Source: Granulosicoccus antarcticus IMCC3135
GTDB taxonomy: Bacteria; Pseudomonadota; Gammaproteobacteria; Granulosicoccales; Granulosicoccaceae
Length of the DNA: 64,000 nucleotides
Reading direction: 5' to 3'
NCBI RefSeq assembly: GCF_002215215.1
Contig: NZ_CP018632.1
Coordinates: forward strand, 7,126,501 to 7,190,500
The translations under genes were made by a program, and so were the position numbers. The stretch's first letter is position 1. Every line of letters starts with the position of its first letter. This document shows, piece after piece, positions 36,748 to 46,611 of the stretch. The notes beneath the pieces are model-generated. The model ran no database searches, was not told the origin of the DNA, and saw only the letters and a program-made list of their open reading frames with translations.

Positions 36748-38004
36748 TCAGCTAAGCGCCACATCAAAAGGACGATCTGCGATCAGATCAGCCATCATTT
36801 TTCCCGTACCACAGGCCTGTGTCCACCCGCTGGACCCATGGCCTATGTTGAGATACAAATTTTCGTATCGGCTACGGCTGACCTGGCTCGGGCCATCCGC
36901 TGTCATGGGACGAAACCCGTGCCACCATTGCACATCATCATAGTCCGCAGCATCCGGAAAAAGCGCTTTAACCCGTTCATTGATGCCCCGCAGCACAGCT
37001 TCGGGCATAGAGGAGTTGAAACCTGCCAATTCTGCAACACCCGCCGCACGAATACGATTACCCAGACGCGTTATCATCACTTTTGAATGTTCATCCATGA
37101 CCGAGGAGCGCGGCGCTGCAGCTTCGTTCTTGATCTCAGTGGTCATGGAATAACCTTTGACAGGATAGACCGGCACATTCAGTCCAAGCGCGTGCAAAAG
37201 CTCCATTTGCGGTCCTGTGGCCAGAACAATGGCATCTGCCTCTATTTCCCTTTTGGTCGCCTCGCCTTCCCCGCCCTGCCCATGCGTGACTTCGATGGTA
37301 GAGACGCGACCACCATCGGTCTGTAAGCCGGTCACGCGCGCTCCAAAACTAAAACTCACACCCACGCCACGACACAACTTTTCCAGCTCACGACAAAACA
37401 AGTGACAGTCACCGGTTTCATCATCGATCAGCTGAAGACCTCCCATAATTGGAACCTGGGATCCTGCCAAGCCCACCTCCACTTCACAGGCCTCAGCAGC
37501 AGACAACAACCGGTGCGGAATCCCGAGCGAGGATAGAACCTGTGCATTGCGACGCCCACCTTCGACTTCATCCTTTGTTTGAAAAAGTTGCAGGACACCG
37601 CCGGTTCCGTGATCATACTGGATGCCAGTCTCTTCTCGCAGAAGCTTGAGTTGCGCTTTAGAGTAATGTGCGACCTTCTGCATCCGCGTTTTGTTCACGG
37701 TATAGCGCTCAGCAGTACAATTCATGACGAAGCGCATGAGCCATGTCCATTGAGCAAGAGAAAAAGCCGGCCTGATTTTCAATGGAGCAGCAGGGCTGAA
37801 CATCCATTTCAATGCTTTAAAAGGCATACCAGGGGCCGCCCACGGCCCCGCAAAGCCAGGGCACACGCCACCTGCGTTGCCAAAAGAGGTCTCTAATGCA
37901 ACTCCGTCACGTGCCTCAAGCACACTCACTTCGTGACCATCCTTTGCCAGGTACCACGCCGTGGTTATTCCAACGACCCCTGCCCCAATGACAACAATAC
38001 GCAT
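36748..38004 (-). CDS. dadA: FAD-dependent D-amino acid dehydrogenase (DadA-like)
   Basis: The 418-aa flavoprotein starts at the ATG at 38004 (MRIVVIGAGVVGITTAWYLAKDGHEVSVLE), which gives the nucleotide-binding GxGxxG at once; the longer in-frame start is rejected. Further motifs include ETSFGNAGGVCPGFAGPWAAPG, IVLATGPQMELLHALGLNVPVYPVKGYSMT and the C-terminal FAD contact WWHGFRPMTADGPSQVSRSRYENLYLNIGHGSSGWTQA. All match DadA. The enzyme oxidises D-amino acids to 2-oxo acids and passes electrons to the quinone pool. No alanine racemase (dadX) is adjacent. Confidence 0.9.
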   Translation of the reverse strand: MRIVVIGAGVVGITTAWYLAKDGHEVSVLEARDGVALETSFGNAGGVCPGFAGPWAAPGMPFKALKWMFSPAAPLKIRPAFSLAQWTWLMRFVMNCTAERYTVNKTRMQKVAHYSKAQLKLLREETGIQYDHGTGGVLQLFQTKDEVEGGRRNAQVLSSLGIPHRLLSAAEACEVEVGLAGSQVPIMGGLQLIDDETGDCHLFCRELEKLCRGVGVSFSFGARVTGLQTDGGRVSTIEVTHGQGGEGEATKREIEADAIVLATGPQMELLHALGLNVPVYPVKGYSMTTEIKNEAAAPRSSVMDEHSKVMITRLGNRIRAAGVAELAGFNSSMPEAVLRGINERVKALFPDAADYDDVQWWHGFRPMTADGPSQVSRSRYENLYLNIGHGSSGWTQACGTGKMMADLIADRPFDVALS

Positions 38005-38237
38005 ATAACTCTCAATATATTCCCGGGTAGCTACCACCGTCTACCAACAGATTTTGTGTCGTCACAAAACCTGTATGATCAGAACACAGAAACGAAATAT
38101 AAGCTCCAATTTCTTCCGATCAAGCATACTCGCCCGCAAGGTTTTTGCTCTGTTCCAACTCAGCCTGCAGTTGAATTGGCATAAGGGATCGTGAAACAAT
38201 TAACTATCAGTTCTGGCACATGCTGTTCACGCCCTGA

Positions 38238-38412
38238 TTCCGTATCTTGGACATTGATTTGAGTCTTGATGATCGATTTCCATACGTTGCATGCTGGGGC
38301 ACCGGTGAGATGCTTCAGTACGATGTCCCAGACCCGATGAATCCCGTACTCGCTTCATTCAACTTGGGACGATCAGTTCTATCCGGACGATGAAGGTGGA
38401 CAGATGGTGATA
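38238..38412 (+). pseudogene. Remnant of a selenium-binding protein (SBP56/methanethiol oxidase) gene
   Basis: In one frame the DNA reads FRILDIDLSLDDRFPYVACW, then GTGEMLQYDVPDPMNPVLAS. From about 38359 a second frame reads TWDDQFYPDDEGGQMV. Both are conserved blocks of SBP56/methanethiol oxidase, normally about 40 residues apart, so an internal deletion joined them out of frame. The rest of the gene (about 460 aa) is not visible. Further stops follow, so it is a decayed fragment. Confidence 0.7.
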
Positions 38413-38872
38413 GAGCCAAGTTCCAATCGAGAACCTGGTTCAATCTCGATATCGTCTGGGCGCTAAGATTCTGGTTGGGGCCCTTGGTATTTACGGCGCA
38501 ACTATTCCACATTGACTCGATGTGGCGAACCCGGATCAACTGACAACGTATATCGCTCAGCACCCAAAAACCAGCAGTCACTTGATGCACCGGCTACTTG
38601 CTTGTTCAGGTAATTTTACTGCTTACTGTTATTTCAAGGCTACAGTCATACCTTTCAACGAAGGATTGCTGTAATCATATCTTTGGCTATTGCTCGGAGG
38701 CGGATGATCCAGATCAATGTTGATATCTGGTATTACCGCATAATCAAAAGTATCGACAAGATGTTCTATCCAGTTCACTCGACTCTGTGAACTCGATTGC
38801 CAGCGATGAGCGCACCACAGAATTTACCTCGTTTCAGATTAAGATTTCAGAATGGCTTGCAAGGAGAAGATC
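38413..38872. other. Intergenic region after the SBP56 remnant
   Basis: No supportable gene. The 91-codon frame at 38315-38590 on the - strand overlaps the remnant and is rejected. The region just before 38873 contains the AGGAGAAG ribosome-binding site of the following gene. The stretch from 38005 to 38237 likewise shows nothing recognisable apart from room for the dadA-like promoter. Confidence 0.5.
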
Positions 38873-40627
38873 ATGTCATTGAAAATGTATTCACAAACCG
38901 CAATTACGTTGCTATTTCTATCATCCACAGCCCTGAGCCTGCCAGTCAGTGCACAGTCGGCAACCCAGACACAAACCATTTCACCGCCAGACGGTGTTAC
39001 CGCGCAACGTTATTCAACGACAGCCGCCGAAATTTCCTGGGCTCGACCGGCAACGTTTGGATTGCGCTATGAAGTTAGCCGCGATGGGACACTATTGACA
39101 AATACAGACGGCGTCAGCTATTACGACCAGACGCTTGCTGCCCTCAGCTCCCCCACCTATGCAATCGTTGCCATCGACAGGCAAGGAAACCGATCTTCAC
39201 CCTCATCCATCACGGTACCCATACGCAACGTACCCAGTGAAACACTTGCTCCACCTGCAAGTGTCACTGCAAAGCGTTATTCAGATACCGCCGCAGAGCT
39301 ATTCTGGTTGCGATCAGCAACGTTCGGTATACGCTATGAAGTCAGCCGCGATGGCACCCTCCTGAACAACATCAGCGGCATCAGTTATTACGACAGCTCA
39401 CTTGGTGCGAATAGCTCACCGACTTACGACATTGTTGCGATAGATCCGCAGGGACATCGTTCCCTGGCCTCCTCCATAACGGTTCCTGCAAACAATCCAT
39501 CCACTGTCACGCTTGCAGCGCCCTCGGATGTCATCGCACAACGGTACTCCAGTACGTCGGCAGAGATCTTCTGGGCACGCCCGGCAACTTTCGGCCTAAG
39601 TTATGAGATCAACCGCAATGGCACTCTTCTGGGCAACACCAATGGTGTCAGCTATTATGACGACGCACTTGATAGTGGCGAATCGGCAACCTACTCCATT
39701 ATTGCGATTGACAGACAAGGACAGCGTTCCCCAGCTTCGTCCATTGAAGTTCCAGCCAATGGCACTTCAAATCCAAACCCTGTCGATCCTCTGATTACAT
39801 TGGACAGCTACGAGGTAATACTGAAAGAACTGATTACGCTGATCAACGCTACACCACTGTATGACGTTTTGAGTAACCAGCCTGACATCAGCGATGCCGG
39901 CATCACATTCATATCGATCGGCGCTGAGCCTGAAGAGGATGAAGTGTACGGACTTGGCTTCGTATCCGACTATTCCTGCGATGCCGGGGGCAGTATCGAA
40001 GCCTTCAACTTCCCCGAACCTGGTAGTCAAAAATATGCTTTCACGGATTGCGCGCTGGAAGCAGGCAGGTTGAATGGTGTCTTGAAGGAGTTCGCATCTG
40101 GCTCGGACAGCTCCGGAAACACCGCGACCAGTTTTTCTGTAGACACAGACGAGCAAACAAAAACTTTATCAGGCACTAACGGCATCCAATATTACCGTGG
40201 CGTTGCAGGTATCAAGCGCTATTGGGTAGAAACCAGTTTCAAGGTGCAGGCCAGTGAGAGCACTGTCACACTGAACTCATACGAGCTGGATGCCAGCTCC
40301 GCATACGATCCGGGTGACTCGGTCAATAATAGCTATTTAATCGTCTCTTTTGATGTAACGGCACCCTGGACAAAAGACCAGAACGTTCATGTGGACGTCA
40401 CTCTAGAGGCGAGTCTTGAGCCTGACACCGCATTTACCTGGCAGACAGGCGAGGTAGTGGCTCAGGCTGACGATGGCAGCCAGTTGACACTGACACCTGC
40501 TGACGCTGTGCAACGCACATTCAATTTAACCATCTCTGGAGACGACAACTTGATGAGTCGACAATGGTCTGATGGGTTCGAAATTCTCTGCGCTTACAGG
40601 AACATAGATCAGTGTGGCAGCTTCTGA
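38873..40627 (+). CDS. Secreted protein with three fibronectin-III-like repeats
   Basis: The product is 584 aa from the ATG at 38873 (after AGGAGAAG), with a signal peptide ending near PVSAQS. Three repeats of 89-90 aa follow, each carrying xRYSxTxAEIxW, (R)xATFGxxYEVSRDGTLL, GxSYYD and a terminal YxIxAIDxQGxRSxxSSI, the layout of a fibronectin-III sandwich. The C-terminal half, about 270 aa from DPLITLDSYEVILKELITLI, is unrelated and has two Cys pairs. It may be a surface adhesin or carbohydrate-associated protein. No sorting signal is evident. Confidence 0.72.
   Translation: MSLKMYSQTAITLLFLSSTALSLPVSAQSATQTQTISPPDGVTAQRYSTTAAEISWARPATFGLRYEVSRDGTLLTNTDGVSYYDQTLAALSSPTYAIVAIDRQGNRSSPSSITVPIRNVPSETLAPPASVTAKRYSDTAAELFWLRSATFGIRYEVSRDGTLLNNISGISYYDSSLGANSSPTYDIVAIDPQGHRSLASSITVPANNPSTVTLAAPSDVIAQRYSSTSAEIFWARPATFGLSYEINRNGTLLGNTNGVSYYDDALDSGESATYSIIAIDRQGQRSPASSIEVPANGTSNPNPVDPLITLDSYEVILKELITLINATPLYDVLSNQPDISDAGITFISIGAEPEEDEVYGLGFVSDYSCDAGGSIEAFNFPEPGSQKYAFTDCALEAGRLNGVLKEFASGSDSSGNTATSFSVDTDEQTKTLSGTNGIQYYRGVAGIKRYWVETSFKVQASESTVTLNSYELDASSAYDPGDSVNNSYLIVSFDVTAPWTKDQNVHVDVTLEASLEPDTAFTWQTGEVVAQADDGSQLTLTPADAVQRTFNLTISGDDNLMSRQWSDGFEILCAYRNIDQCGSF
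38981..39757 (+). repeat. Three tandem ~268-bp coding repeats (FnIII-like)
   Basis: Repeat units start near 38981, 39248 and 39518. They are most similar around the codons for ATFGxRYEVSRDGTLL and differ more elsewhere, indicating old duplications kept by selection on the protein fold. Confidence 0.75.
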
Positions 40628-40686
40628 AGCCTCTGGAATTTTAGCCCCATCTGACGGGGTTAAACTGGTAGTGAAGTAGCTTTGAG

Positions 40687-40719
40687 CTCCGTGCAGCAAT
40701 CAAGCCGTACGGAGTTTTT
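40687..40719 (+). terminator. Rho-independent terminator after the repeat-protein gene
   Basis: CTCCGT at 40687-40692 pairs with ACGGAG at 40709-40714 and is followed directly by TTTTT. Confidence 0.75.
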
Positions 40720-40822
40720 CGCAGCGAATGTCGGCAACGTGCCAACCAGGTCAATTCTGGAACATATTCAGATGATCCATAGGGTACTGGCCCAGCAGCA
40801 TGAATAGCCGAACCACAGCTAT

Positions 40823-43597
40823 CTATATATCAGTTAACGTAAATCGCCCAACCAGATGTTCCAGCTTTATTGCCATATCCGCAAGCTCTTTGGCCGCATC
40901 TTTGGTCTCGCCGGCACTGGCTGCTGTTTCATTAGCAGCATCGGCAACGCTGCTCAAACCGCTTGATATATCATCACTGCTTACTGACACCCATTGCACT
41001 GTCGAGCTGATCTCACCAGTAGCCTTCGTCTGCTCCTCAACAGAAGTGGCGATGGTTTTCTGGATACGGTTAATGCTACTGATAATTTCATTGATTGATG
41101 TTATCGACTCAACAGCTTTGCCGCTGTCAGTCTGAATCGTGGAAATCTGCAGGCTTATATCCTCTGTGGCTTTGGCCGTGTCCTTGGCAAGTTCCTTGAC
41201 TTCGTTGGCTACGACAGCAAAACCTTTACCGGCTTCGCCCGCACGAGCAGCCTCTATCGTTGCATTCAATGCCAACAGATTTGTCTGCTCCGCAATGGAT
41301 GTAATAACCTTGACTACATTACCAATTGTTTCACTACTTTTTGACAACTGTCTAACAGATTGACTTGCAGTATCAGCAAGCTTCACAGCGTTACCAGCCA
41401 CATTAGCGGCGTCCGTGGCATTTTTGGCAATTTGACCAATGCTTGTACGCATCTCTTCTGTTGCAGCAGCTACTGTGCTGACATTATTACTCACACCATC
41501 AACTTTGCCAGAAGCCTCCAGTAATTGATCAGAGGTATGGTCTGCATTGGTAGCCATCTTTTGACTGATACGCGACAAGTTGGTGGATGCCTCCGACAAG
41601 AATAATGAATAACGCCCAATATCCGACATGCTTTCCCGAAGCACACGGAACAACTCATACAAAGCTTCTCCCATATGCCCGATTGCGTCATCACCTTCAA
41701 CCGGCACATTATGAGTCAGATCTCCTCTTGCTGCTGCATTGACAACCACCAACAACGCATCAACACGGCGCCGCAGGTCGTCCGCTTGTGCACGTTCTCG
41801 CTCTGTTGCTGTTTGAGCTTCTTCGCGTGCGCGTTGCTCAATCAAGCGATTGCTGGCCTCCAACTCCAATTGTTTCTTGCGATCCGCCTCTCGTTCAGCA
41901 GCCGCATATTCCCGTTGCGCCTGAAGGTCCTGATTCTCAAGCGCATTGGCGCGGAACACCTCGACGATTTCAGCCATTTTTGCCAACTCGTCACTACCTT
42001 GCACGGCAATTCTGCTAGATAGATCTCCTTCGGCAAGTTTGCTCATACCCTCCATTATTCTGACCAATCTGGCTATCAGATATCGTGAGACATATAACCA
42101 GGCAACCAATACAGTGGATACTAAACTCAAGCCTGCCACAACCAGCAACTGCCATCTCCCGCTATTAATAGCTCTCTCGGCCTGGATCGAACTAGTCGTT
42201 ACTGATTGATTGCTTGTTTCAACACGCTTGCTAACGAGTGCCAGCAGCTCATCGATCAAGGCGTTGTCCTGTGATTGTAGCTCCAATGCTTGCTGTGAGG
42301 CATCCAGGACATTGGATTTCAAGACAAAGATCCCATCGTCATCGTTACCTAAATCAACAAAACCACGCACCTCTTCAGCAATACTGACAACTGTCTCAAA
42401 TGAGGCCCCGCTATCCAGCACTGTGTCAAGCATTTCACTCGACTGAACATGCTTTGATCGCAAGCTCAACAACGCAGCTTCGTCAGCAAGCTGCGAGGCG
42501 ACGGAGAGATTTCCTAAAACAAGATTTATGGTTGCCCGCACCTCAAGCAACAGTCGAACTTGCTGAACACCGTTGGCCATCAGTTTAGGTATTGCTTCTC
42601 CACTGATCATCTTGAGTTCATCAGCGTTGCTCACAACATCGACATAGGCACGATCAACCACTGGCTCTAGCAGCGTTAGCAAGGTGGATACGGTTTCACG
42701 AATCAGCAAAGCGTTATCCAGATCTATTCTCGCCGTCTCACCTTCTGCGAGTGAAGAAAGATACTTACTACGGGAAACAAAAATGCTCCCCTCCCCCTCG
42801 CCCAGTGACAGTAAATTTTCAACAGTCTGATCAACCTGGTCACTTTGATGCGATTTATGGAGTGCCTCTAGCGTGATGCCTAATTGATCAGCCTCATCGC
42901 CGTACCAAAATTCAGCCATTTCCACGTTATCCACATCATCAGCAATGACTATCTCGCTGAGCATGTTTGCAACAGTAATGACTTTAGTCTGCAACTTGAG
43001 TGCATTGAACATGGTGTTGACTGAACGATTCAATACGGTATCGAGCACCGTCATACTGCGCTCCTTCGCATCGTAAGCATTCTGGTCCAGTTCATAGGTC
43101 GCGATGCTGATTTTTTCCAGCAAGAGCTCGTCTAGCACACTGTGCTCATCGTAAAGCGTAACAATACGTGCATTCAGCTTCGCATCCTCTTTTAGCCGGC
43201 TGACTACGGTGTCATTGAGTGTTGGCAGCTGTGAATACATGCGTTCCAGTAGCATCGATATCTCATTGGAACCCTCTGATTCCCCCTGCGCGGATTCTGC
43301 TAGCAGACTATCCGTCTCCATACGGATCCGCTGAAGAGACTCAAGAGACTTTGCGCGAGCGGTTTCGTCCATAGCCATCGCAAACGCAGCAAGTGTGGTT
43401 TCCATCCGTCCTGCATTTTCAGCCAGCAGCATAGCCTGAGTCATCGCGGGTACGCTGTACTGAGTGATATTATCCAAGGTGTTGTCAAACGTGGAAAATG
43501 CCTTTATTCCAACCATTCCTGCGACAAGCGTAGTCGCTGCAACAAACGCAAAGGCAAGCGATAGCTTAAACTGAATACCCGCTTTTTCTAGGTTCAC
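40823..43597 (-). CDS. Large methyl-accepting chemotaxis protein (924 aa)
   Basis: GTG start ([20 protein letters not shown]) with GAAGG upstream. TM1 lies at about residues 12-31. A very large helical periplasmic region of about 450 aa follows, then TM2 at about 481-503 ([20 protein letters not shown]). A HAMP domain comes next ([35 protein letters not shown]), then an Arg/Glu/Gln coil and a signalling hairpin [38 protein letters not shown]. The sensory region is several times the usual size and full of Asp/Glu-rich helices. It shares the HAMP-coil-hairpin layout with the receptors at 10624 and 12628. Ligand unknown. Confidence 0.93.
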   Translation of the reverse strand: MNLEKAGIQFKLSLAFAFVAATTLVAGMVGIKAFSTFDNTLDNITQYSVPAMTQAMLLAENAGRMETTLAAFAMAMDETARAKSLESLQRIRMETDSLLAESAQGESEGSNEISMLLERMYSQLPTLNDTVVSRLKEDAKLNARIVTLYDEHSVLDELLLEKISIATYELDQNAYDAKERSMTVLDTVLNRSVNTMFNALKLQTKVITVANMLSEIVIADDVDNVEMAEFWYGDEADQLGITLEALHKSHQSDQVDQTVENLLSLGEGEGSIFVSRSKYLSSLAEGETARIDLDNALLIRETVSTLLTLLEPVVDRAYVDVVSNADELKMISGEAIPKLMANGVQQVRLLLEVRATINLVLGNLSVASQLADEAALLSLRSKHVQSSEMLDTVLDSGASFETVVSIAEEVRGFVDLGNDDDGIFVLKSNVLDASQQALELQSQDNALIDELLALVSKRVETSNQSVTTSSIQAERAINSGRWQLLVVAGLSLVSTVLVAWLYVSRYLIARLVRIMEGMSKLAEGDLSSRIAVQGSDELAKMAEIVEVFRANALENQDLQAQREYAAAEREADRKKQLELEASNRLIEQRAREEAQTATERERAQADDLRRRVDALLVVVNAAARGDLTHNVPVEGDDAIGHMGEALYELFRVLRESMSDIGRYSLFLSEASTNLSRISQKMATNADHTSDQLLEASGKVDGVSNNVSTVAAATEEMRTSIGQIAKNATDAANVAGNAVKLADTASQSVRQLSKSSETIGNVVKVITSIAEQTNLLALNATIEAARAGEAGKGFAVVANEVKELAKDTAKATEDISLQISTIQTDSGKAVESITSINEIISSINRIQKTIATSVEEQTKATGEISSTVQWVSVSSDDISSGLSSVADAANETAASAGETKDAAKELADMAIKLEHLVGRFTLTDI

Positions 43598-43662
43598 TTG
43601 TAACTGGCCTTCTATCTGGAGTCCATTTATAGGGATTGGCAGGACTGTTTGGCGTCTATGTC

Positions 43663-43678
43663 AAAAAGGCCTGAGGCC
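43663..43678 (-). terminator. Terminator after the TctC-like gene
   Basis: On the - strand GGCC-TCA-GGCC is followed by TTTTT, between the end of the TctC gene (43730) and the start of the chemoreceptor (43597). Confidence 0.55.
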
Positions 43679-43729
43679 CGATGACAAAATAAACTCTTAT
43701 TCATCTATAAGTTGAATGCATACCCGACG

Positions 43730-44674
43730 CTATGGTGCAATTCCAAGCTCTTGCAGTAGGGATGTATAGCGATCCGTCATTTGCGCCATATATGCTGACA
43801 TATCAGCTTTTTCGATATTTATCAAAGCAAACCCAGCTTCTACCATTTGCCTCCTGAACTCTGGATCATTATTGATTTCCGCGAGACGATCGGACAACTT
43901 CTGACTTATTGCATCAGGAGTTGCTTTAGGTACTGCAGCACCTCGATAGGCGCCGCCTACCCAGTCGTAGCCTAACTCCTTGAATGTGGGCGTATCAGGA
44001 AATGCTGGATGCCGCTCTTCCATCGCAACAGCCAGCATCCGAACGTCATCACCATAAGTGACAGCGGAAGTTGTATAGCTCCATGCTGCATCCACCTGAC
44101 CTCCCAGCAACCCAACCATGGCAGCCGAAGACCCTTTGTATCCGGTGTAATTGGTCTTAATGCCTGCCTTTTTATCGAGTGCCAATTGCGCGATGTTATT
44201 AGCTGAATATTTTCCGGAGCCCGATACTTTCAAAGCCCCAGGTTTAGCCTTGGCAGCAGCAACAAAGTCAGCGAATGTCTTCAGAGGGCTGTTTTTCTTC
44301 ACTAAGATTGCATCGGGCGTATAGTGAAAAAAATGTACCGGATTCAAGTCATCTGTTGCATAACCGACTTTACCGAGCAGTGGCTGTGTAATGATATGAG
44401 GCAGGTTGATAGTAACAACTGTGTGTCCGTCAGCAGGAAATCGGTTGAGCATGGACCAGCTTTTTGCCCCCCCACCTCCTGGCGCATACTTGAACTTCAT
44501 AGGCTGACCGGTTAGCGCCTCAAAAAAAGGTGCTTGCATTTGAGCTGTCGTATCCGATTCGCCACCGGGGCTGAACGGGATAACATACGTCACAGGCTTG
44601 TCAGGATAAGCAAACGCAGACGCGGCCATTGCAATGGTCAACAAGAACGTCGAGACAGACAGCTTTTTATTCAA
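43730..44674 (-). CDS. TctC/Bug-family periplasmic substrate-binding protein
   Basis: The 314-aa protein has a signal peptide (KLSVSTFLLTIAMAASAFA) and the family start YPDKPVTYVIPFSPGGESDTTAQ. Later motifs are YAPGGGGAKSW, GTGxYS-like KVSGSGKYSANNIAQL, GLLGGQVDAAW and FPDTPTFKELGYDW. TctC proteins bind carboxylates for tripartite tricarboxylate transporters. No tctA or tctB membrane genes are nearby, so it is an orphan that must use components encoded elsewhere or act as a sensor. The adjacent chemoreceptor, 133 bp downstream on the same strand, is a conceivable partner, but a terminator lies between. Confidence 0.88.
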   Translation of the reverse strand: MNKKLSVSTFLLTIAMAASAFAYPDKPVTYVIPFSPGGESDTTAQMQAPFFEALTGQPMKFKYAPGGGGAKSWSMLNRFPADGHTVVTINLPHIITQPLLGKVGYATDDLNPVHFFHYTPDAILVKKNSPLKTFADFVAAAKAKPGALKVSGSGKYSANNIAQLALDKKAGIKTNYTGYKGSSAAMVGLLGGQVDAAWSYTTSAVTYGDDVRMLAVAMEERHPAFPDTPTFKELGYDWVGGAYRGAAVPKATPDAISQKLSDRLAEINNDPEFRRQMVEAGFALINIEKADMSAYMAQMTDRYTSLLQELGIAP

Positions 44675-45353
44675 TGTAGACTTCCTCTTTTAACTTAGCC
44701 TCTGAGCCTGGAAATACGACTCAGGAAAGCAGGAAATTTCGATCGTATGACTTGGATCGAAAATCTGGCGTAGCTTACCTTCTGCGTATGTATCGGCAGA
44801 AGTGGAAAATACGCTGCACCTGTATGGGGCGCACAAGTTACATAAGTAACGGTGTCACTACTAACGATGCTGCTGCGAGTAAAAGCGTGCACATCCAGCG
44901 GACATGCCAGATAGCTCTTTGCAGGCTACATGAGAGGACGGTAGTGATGGCCAGGCACCTTCGCTACTACTCGTGCCACGATTGTTTTACGCTTATCAGC
45001 GATATCAACAGTGCTCGATTCCAAGGATGAATCATACCTTTCACTTGATAATAATCATTATTGAAATACATAAAATGTATGCACTGCAACACAAAGATAA
45101 AAGCTTCACCTTTGGTAACATTTGATCAGCGAGCAACAACAAACCACTGATATAAATAGACATAACCTCATTACACAAATTGGATTCAAACTACATGGCA
45201 TAAATAATGATGCAATGCGGTAGTTGCATTCCATTCCTACAGGTCCTAGGCTAAATTCCGGTTGAATGCAAACTGTCATAAAGCATCCGCCGCATGGAAG
45301 CGAACCTGCAAGAAGCCTGGACACGAGTAGACAACAGCAATAGAGGCAGTACC
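44675..45353. other. Intergenic region with Fur-like site
   Basis: About 680 bp between divergent genes. The only structure I can support is the Fur-like palindrome at 45044-45062. Short ORFs in it lack start signals and recognisable sequence. Confidence 0.5.
45044..45062. promoter_or_regulatory. Fur-box-like palindrome
   Basis: CTTGATAATAATCATTATT agrees with the 19-bp Fur consensus (GATAATGATAATCATTATC) at 14 positions. It lies about 290 bp upstream of the esterase gene and 370 bp upstream of the divergent TctC gene. AT-rich DNA can give such matches by chance. Confidence 0.35.
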
Positions 45354-46364
45354 ATGAATCTGAAACCGACAGCCAGCAATTTGTCTGGCTTACTGGATGA
45401 ACACCCAGAAAAGCCCCCTCAAGGAATCAATGTGGATTCGAAACTGCGGGCGGGGTTGAATCTGTATTCACGCGAACGAACCTACCGACTGTATGTGCCT
45501 GAAGGCTACGATGGCAGCAAGCCCTCGGCCTTGCTCGTTGTTTTACACGGATGTCATCAGACCTATGAGGATATCCAGCAGATCTCTGGATTCGATGCGC
45601 TGGCAGATCGTGAACAATTCCTGGTGCTCTACCCTTACGTCACCAGCTACCTGGGATACCGTGCACGCCAGTGCTGGGGTTGGTGGGTCAAGGCACACCG
45701 CACACGCGGTCGAGGAGAAGTGGAAGACATCTCACGCATTGTTGAACAGGTTCAACAAGAATATTCTGTAGATCCATCGCGACGCTATATCTGCGGTTTA
45801 TCATCGGGTGGTGCTATGGCAGTTAACTGCCTCGTTGCCTATCCCGACAAGTTTGCAGGCGGCGCTAGTGTGGCAGGACTCGCTTACGGCGAGACCCCGT
45901 CTGCGGTGAAAGGCTCAGCCTTTTCGATTCCCCGTTACCACTCACTACCGCGTCTATGCGCAGTCATGAGAAAAAATCTTGCTGGTGCCACACCTCCCAA
46001 CCTGCTTATCATCCACTCTGATGGTGATCAGGTCGTATCCGAGAAAGCAACAGACAACCTTGAACAAAGCTGGAAGCAAGTGGCTGAACTGGATACAGAT
46101 GCAAGTGAATGGCACATTGACGGCGAGACATCCGGCACTCCCTGGAGCTTGCATGGCTACACCAGTCACGACCAGCAACGGCTGGTCAGACTACGCACCT
46201 CTGAATTCCCACATAGCTGGTTAGGTGGCCCTGAAGGGCAACATAGCAGCCCTGATGCTCCTTGTATTTCGGAGCTGATCTGGTGGCATCTGAATGCCTC
46301 TGCCACAAGAGAACTTGGTGAGGTTACACCTCGAAAGGACACTCTATTGCAAGAAGCCAGCTAA
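45354..46364 (+). CDS. PHB-depolymerase-family esterase
   Basis: The ATG at 45354 (MNLKPTASNLSGLLDEHPEK), after GAGG, gives 336 aa; the upstream ATG at 45294 has no site. It is an alpha/beta hydrolase of the LpqC/PHB depolymerase esterase group. Landmarks are RLYVPEGYDGSKPSALLVVLHGCHQT (oxyanion region), WGWWVKAHRTRGRGEVEDISRIV, the nucleophile elbow RRYICGLSSGGAMAVN, and LLIIHSDGDQVV with the acidic residue. The catalytic His lies in the C-terminal part, probably EFPHSWLGG. No signal peptide is clear, so it may act in the cytoplasm on short polyester or xylan-type esters. Confidence 0.8.
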   Translation: MNLKPTASNLSGLLDEHPEKPPQGINVDSKLRAGLNLYSRERTYRLYVPEGYDGSKPSALLVVLHGCHQTYEDIQQISGFDALADREQFLVLYPYVTSYLGYRARQCWGWWVKAHRTRGRGEVEDISRIVEQVQQEYSVDPSRRYICGLSSGGAMAVNCLVAYPDKFAGGASVAGLAYGETPSAVKGSAFSIPRYHSLPRLCAVMRKNLAGATPPNLLIIHSDGDQVVSEKATDNLEQSWKQVAELDTDASEWHIDGETSGTPWSLHGYTSHDQQRLVRLRTSEFPHSWLGGPEGQHSSPDAPCISELIWWHLNASATRELGEVTPRKDTLLQEAS

Positions 46365-46611
46365 GACTAAACAGGACTGGCGAACAGGTTCGAACTGATG
46401 AAGATGTGAATCGGCATTGTGGATACGGGAGGAATATCTGGCTACCCCTTACGCATCATTGGAAATGAGGAAACAATGTGTAAAGTTCCTATGAGCTGCA
46501 AAGAAGGCTGAGTCCCGGCATACCTTATGCCTCACCTTTCCCTGTTCTTTCAAACAACGATCGTCTCGGCACGCGCCGGCTTTACACTCTCCAGACACTG
46601 CAATGATATTA

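Noticed and set aside
38315-38590. 91-codon - strand frame near 38.4 kb
   Set aside because: Overlaps the SBP56 remnant, which is on the + strand and explains the sequence.
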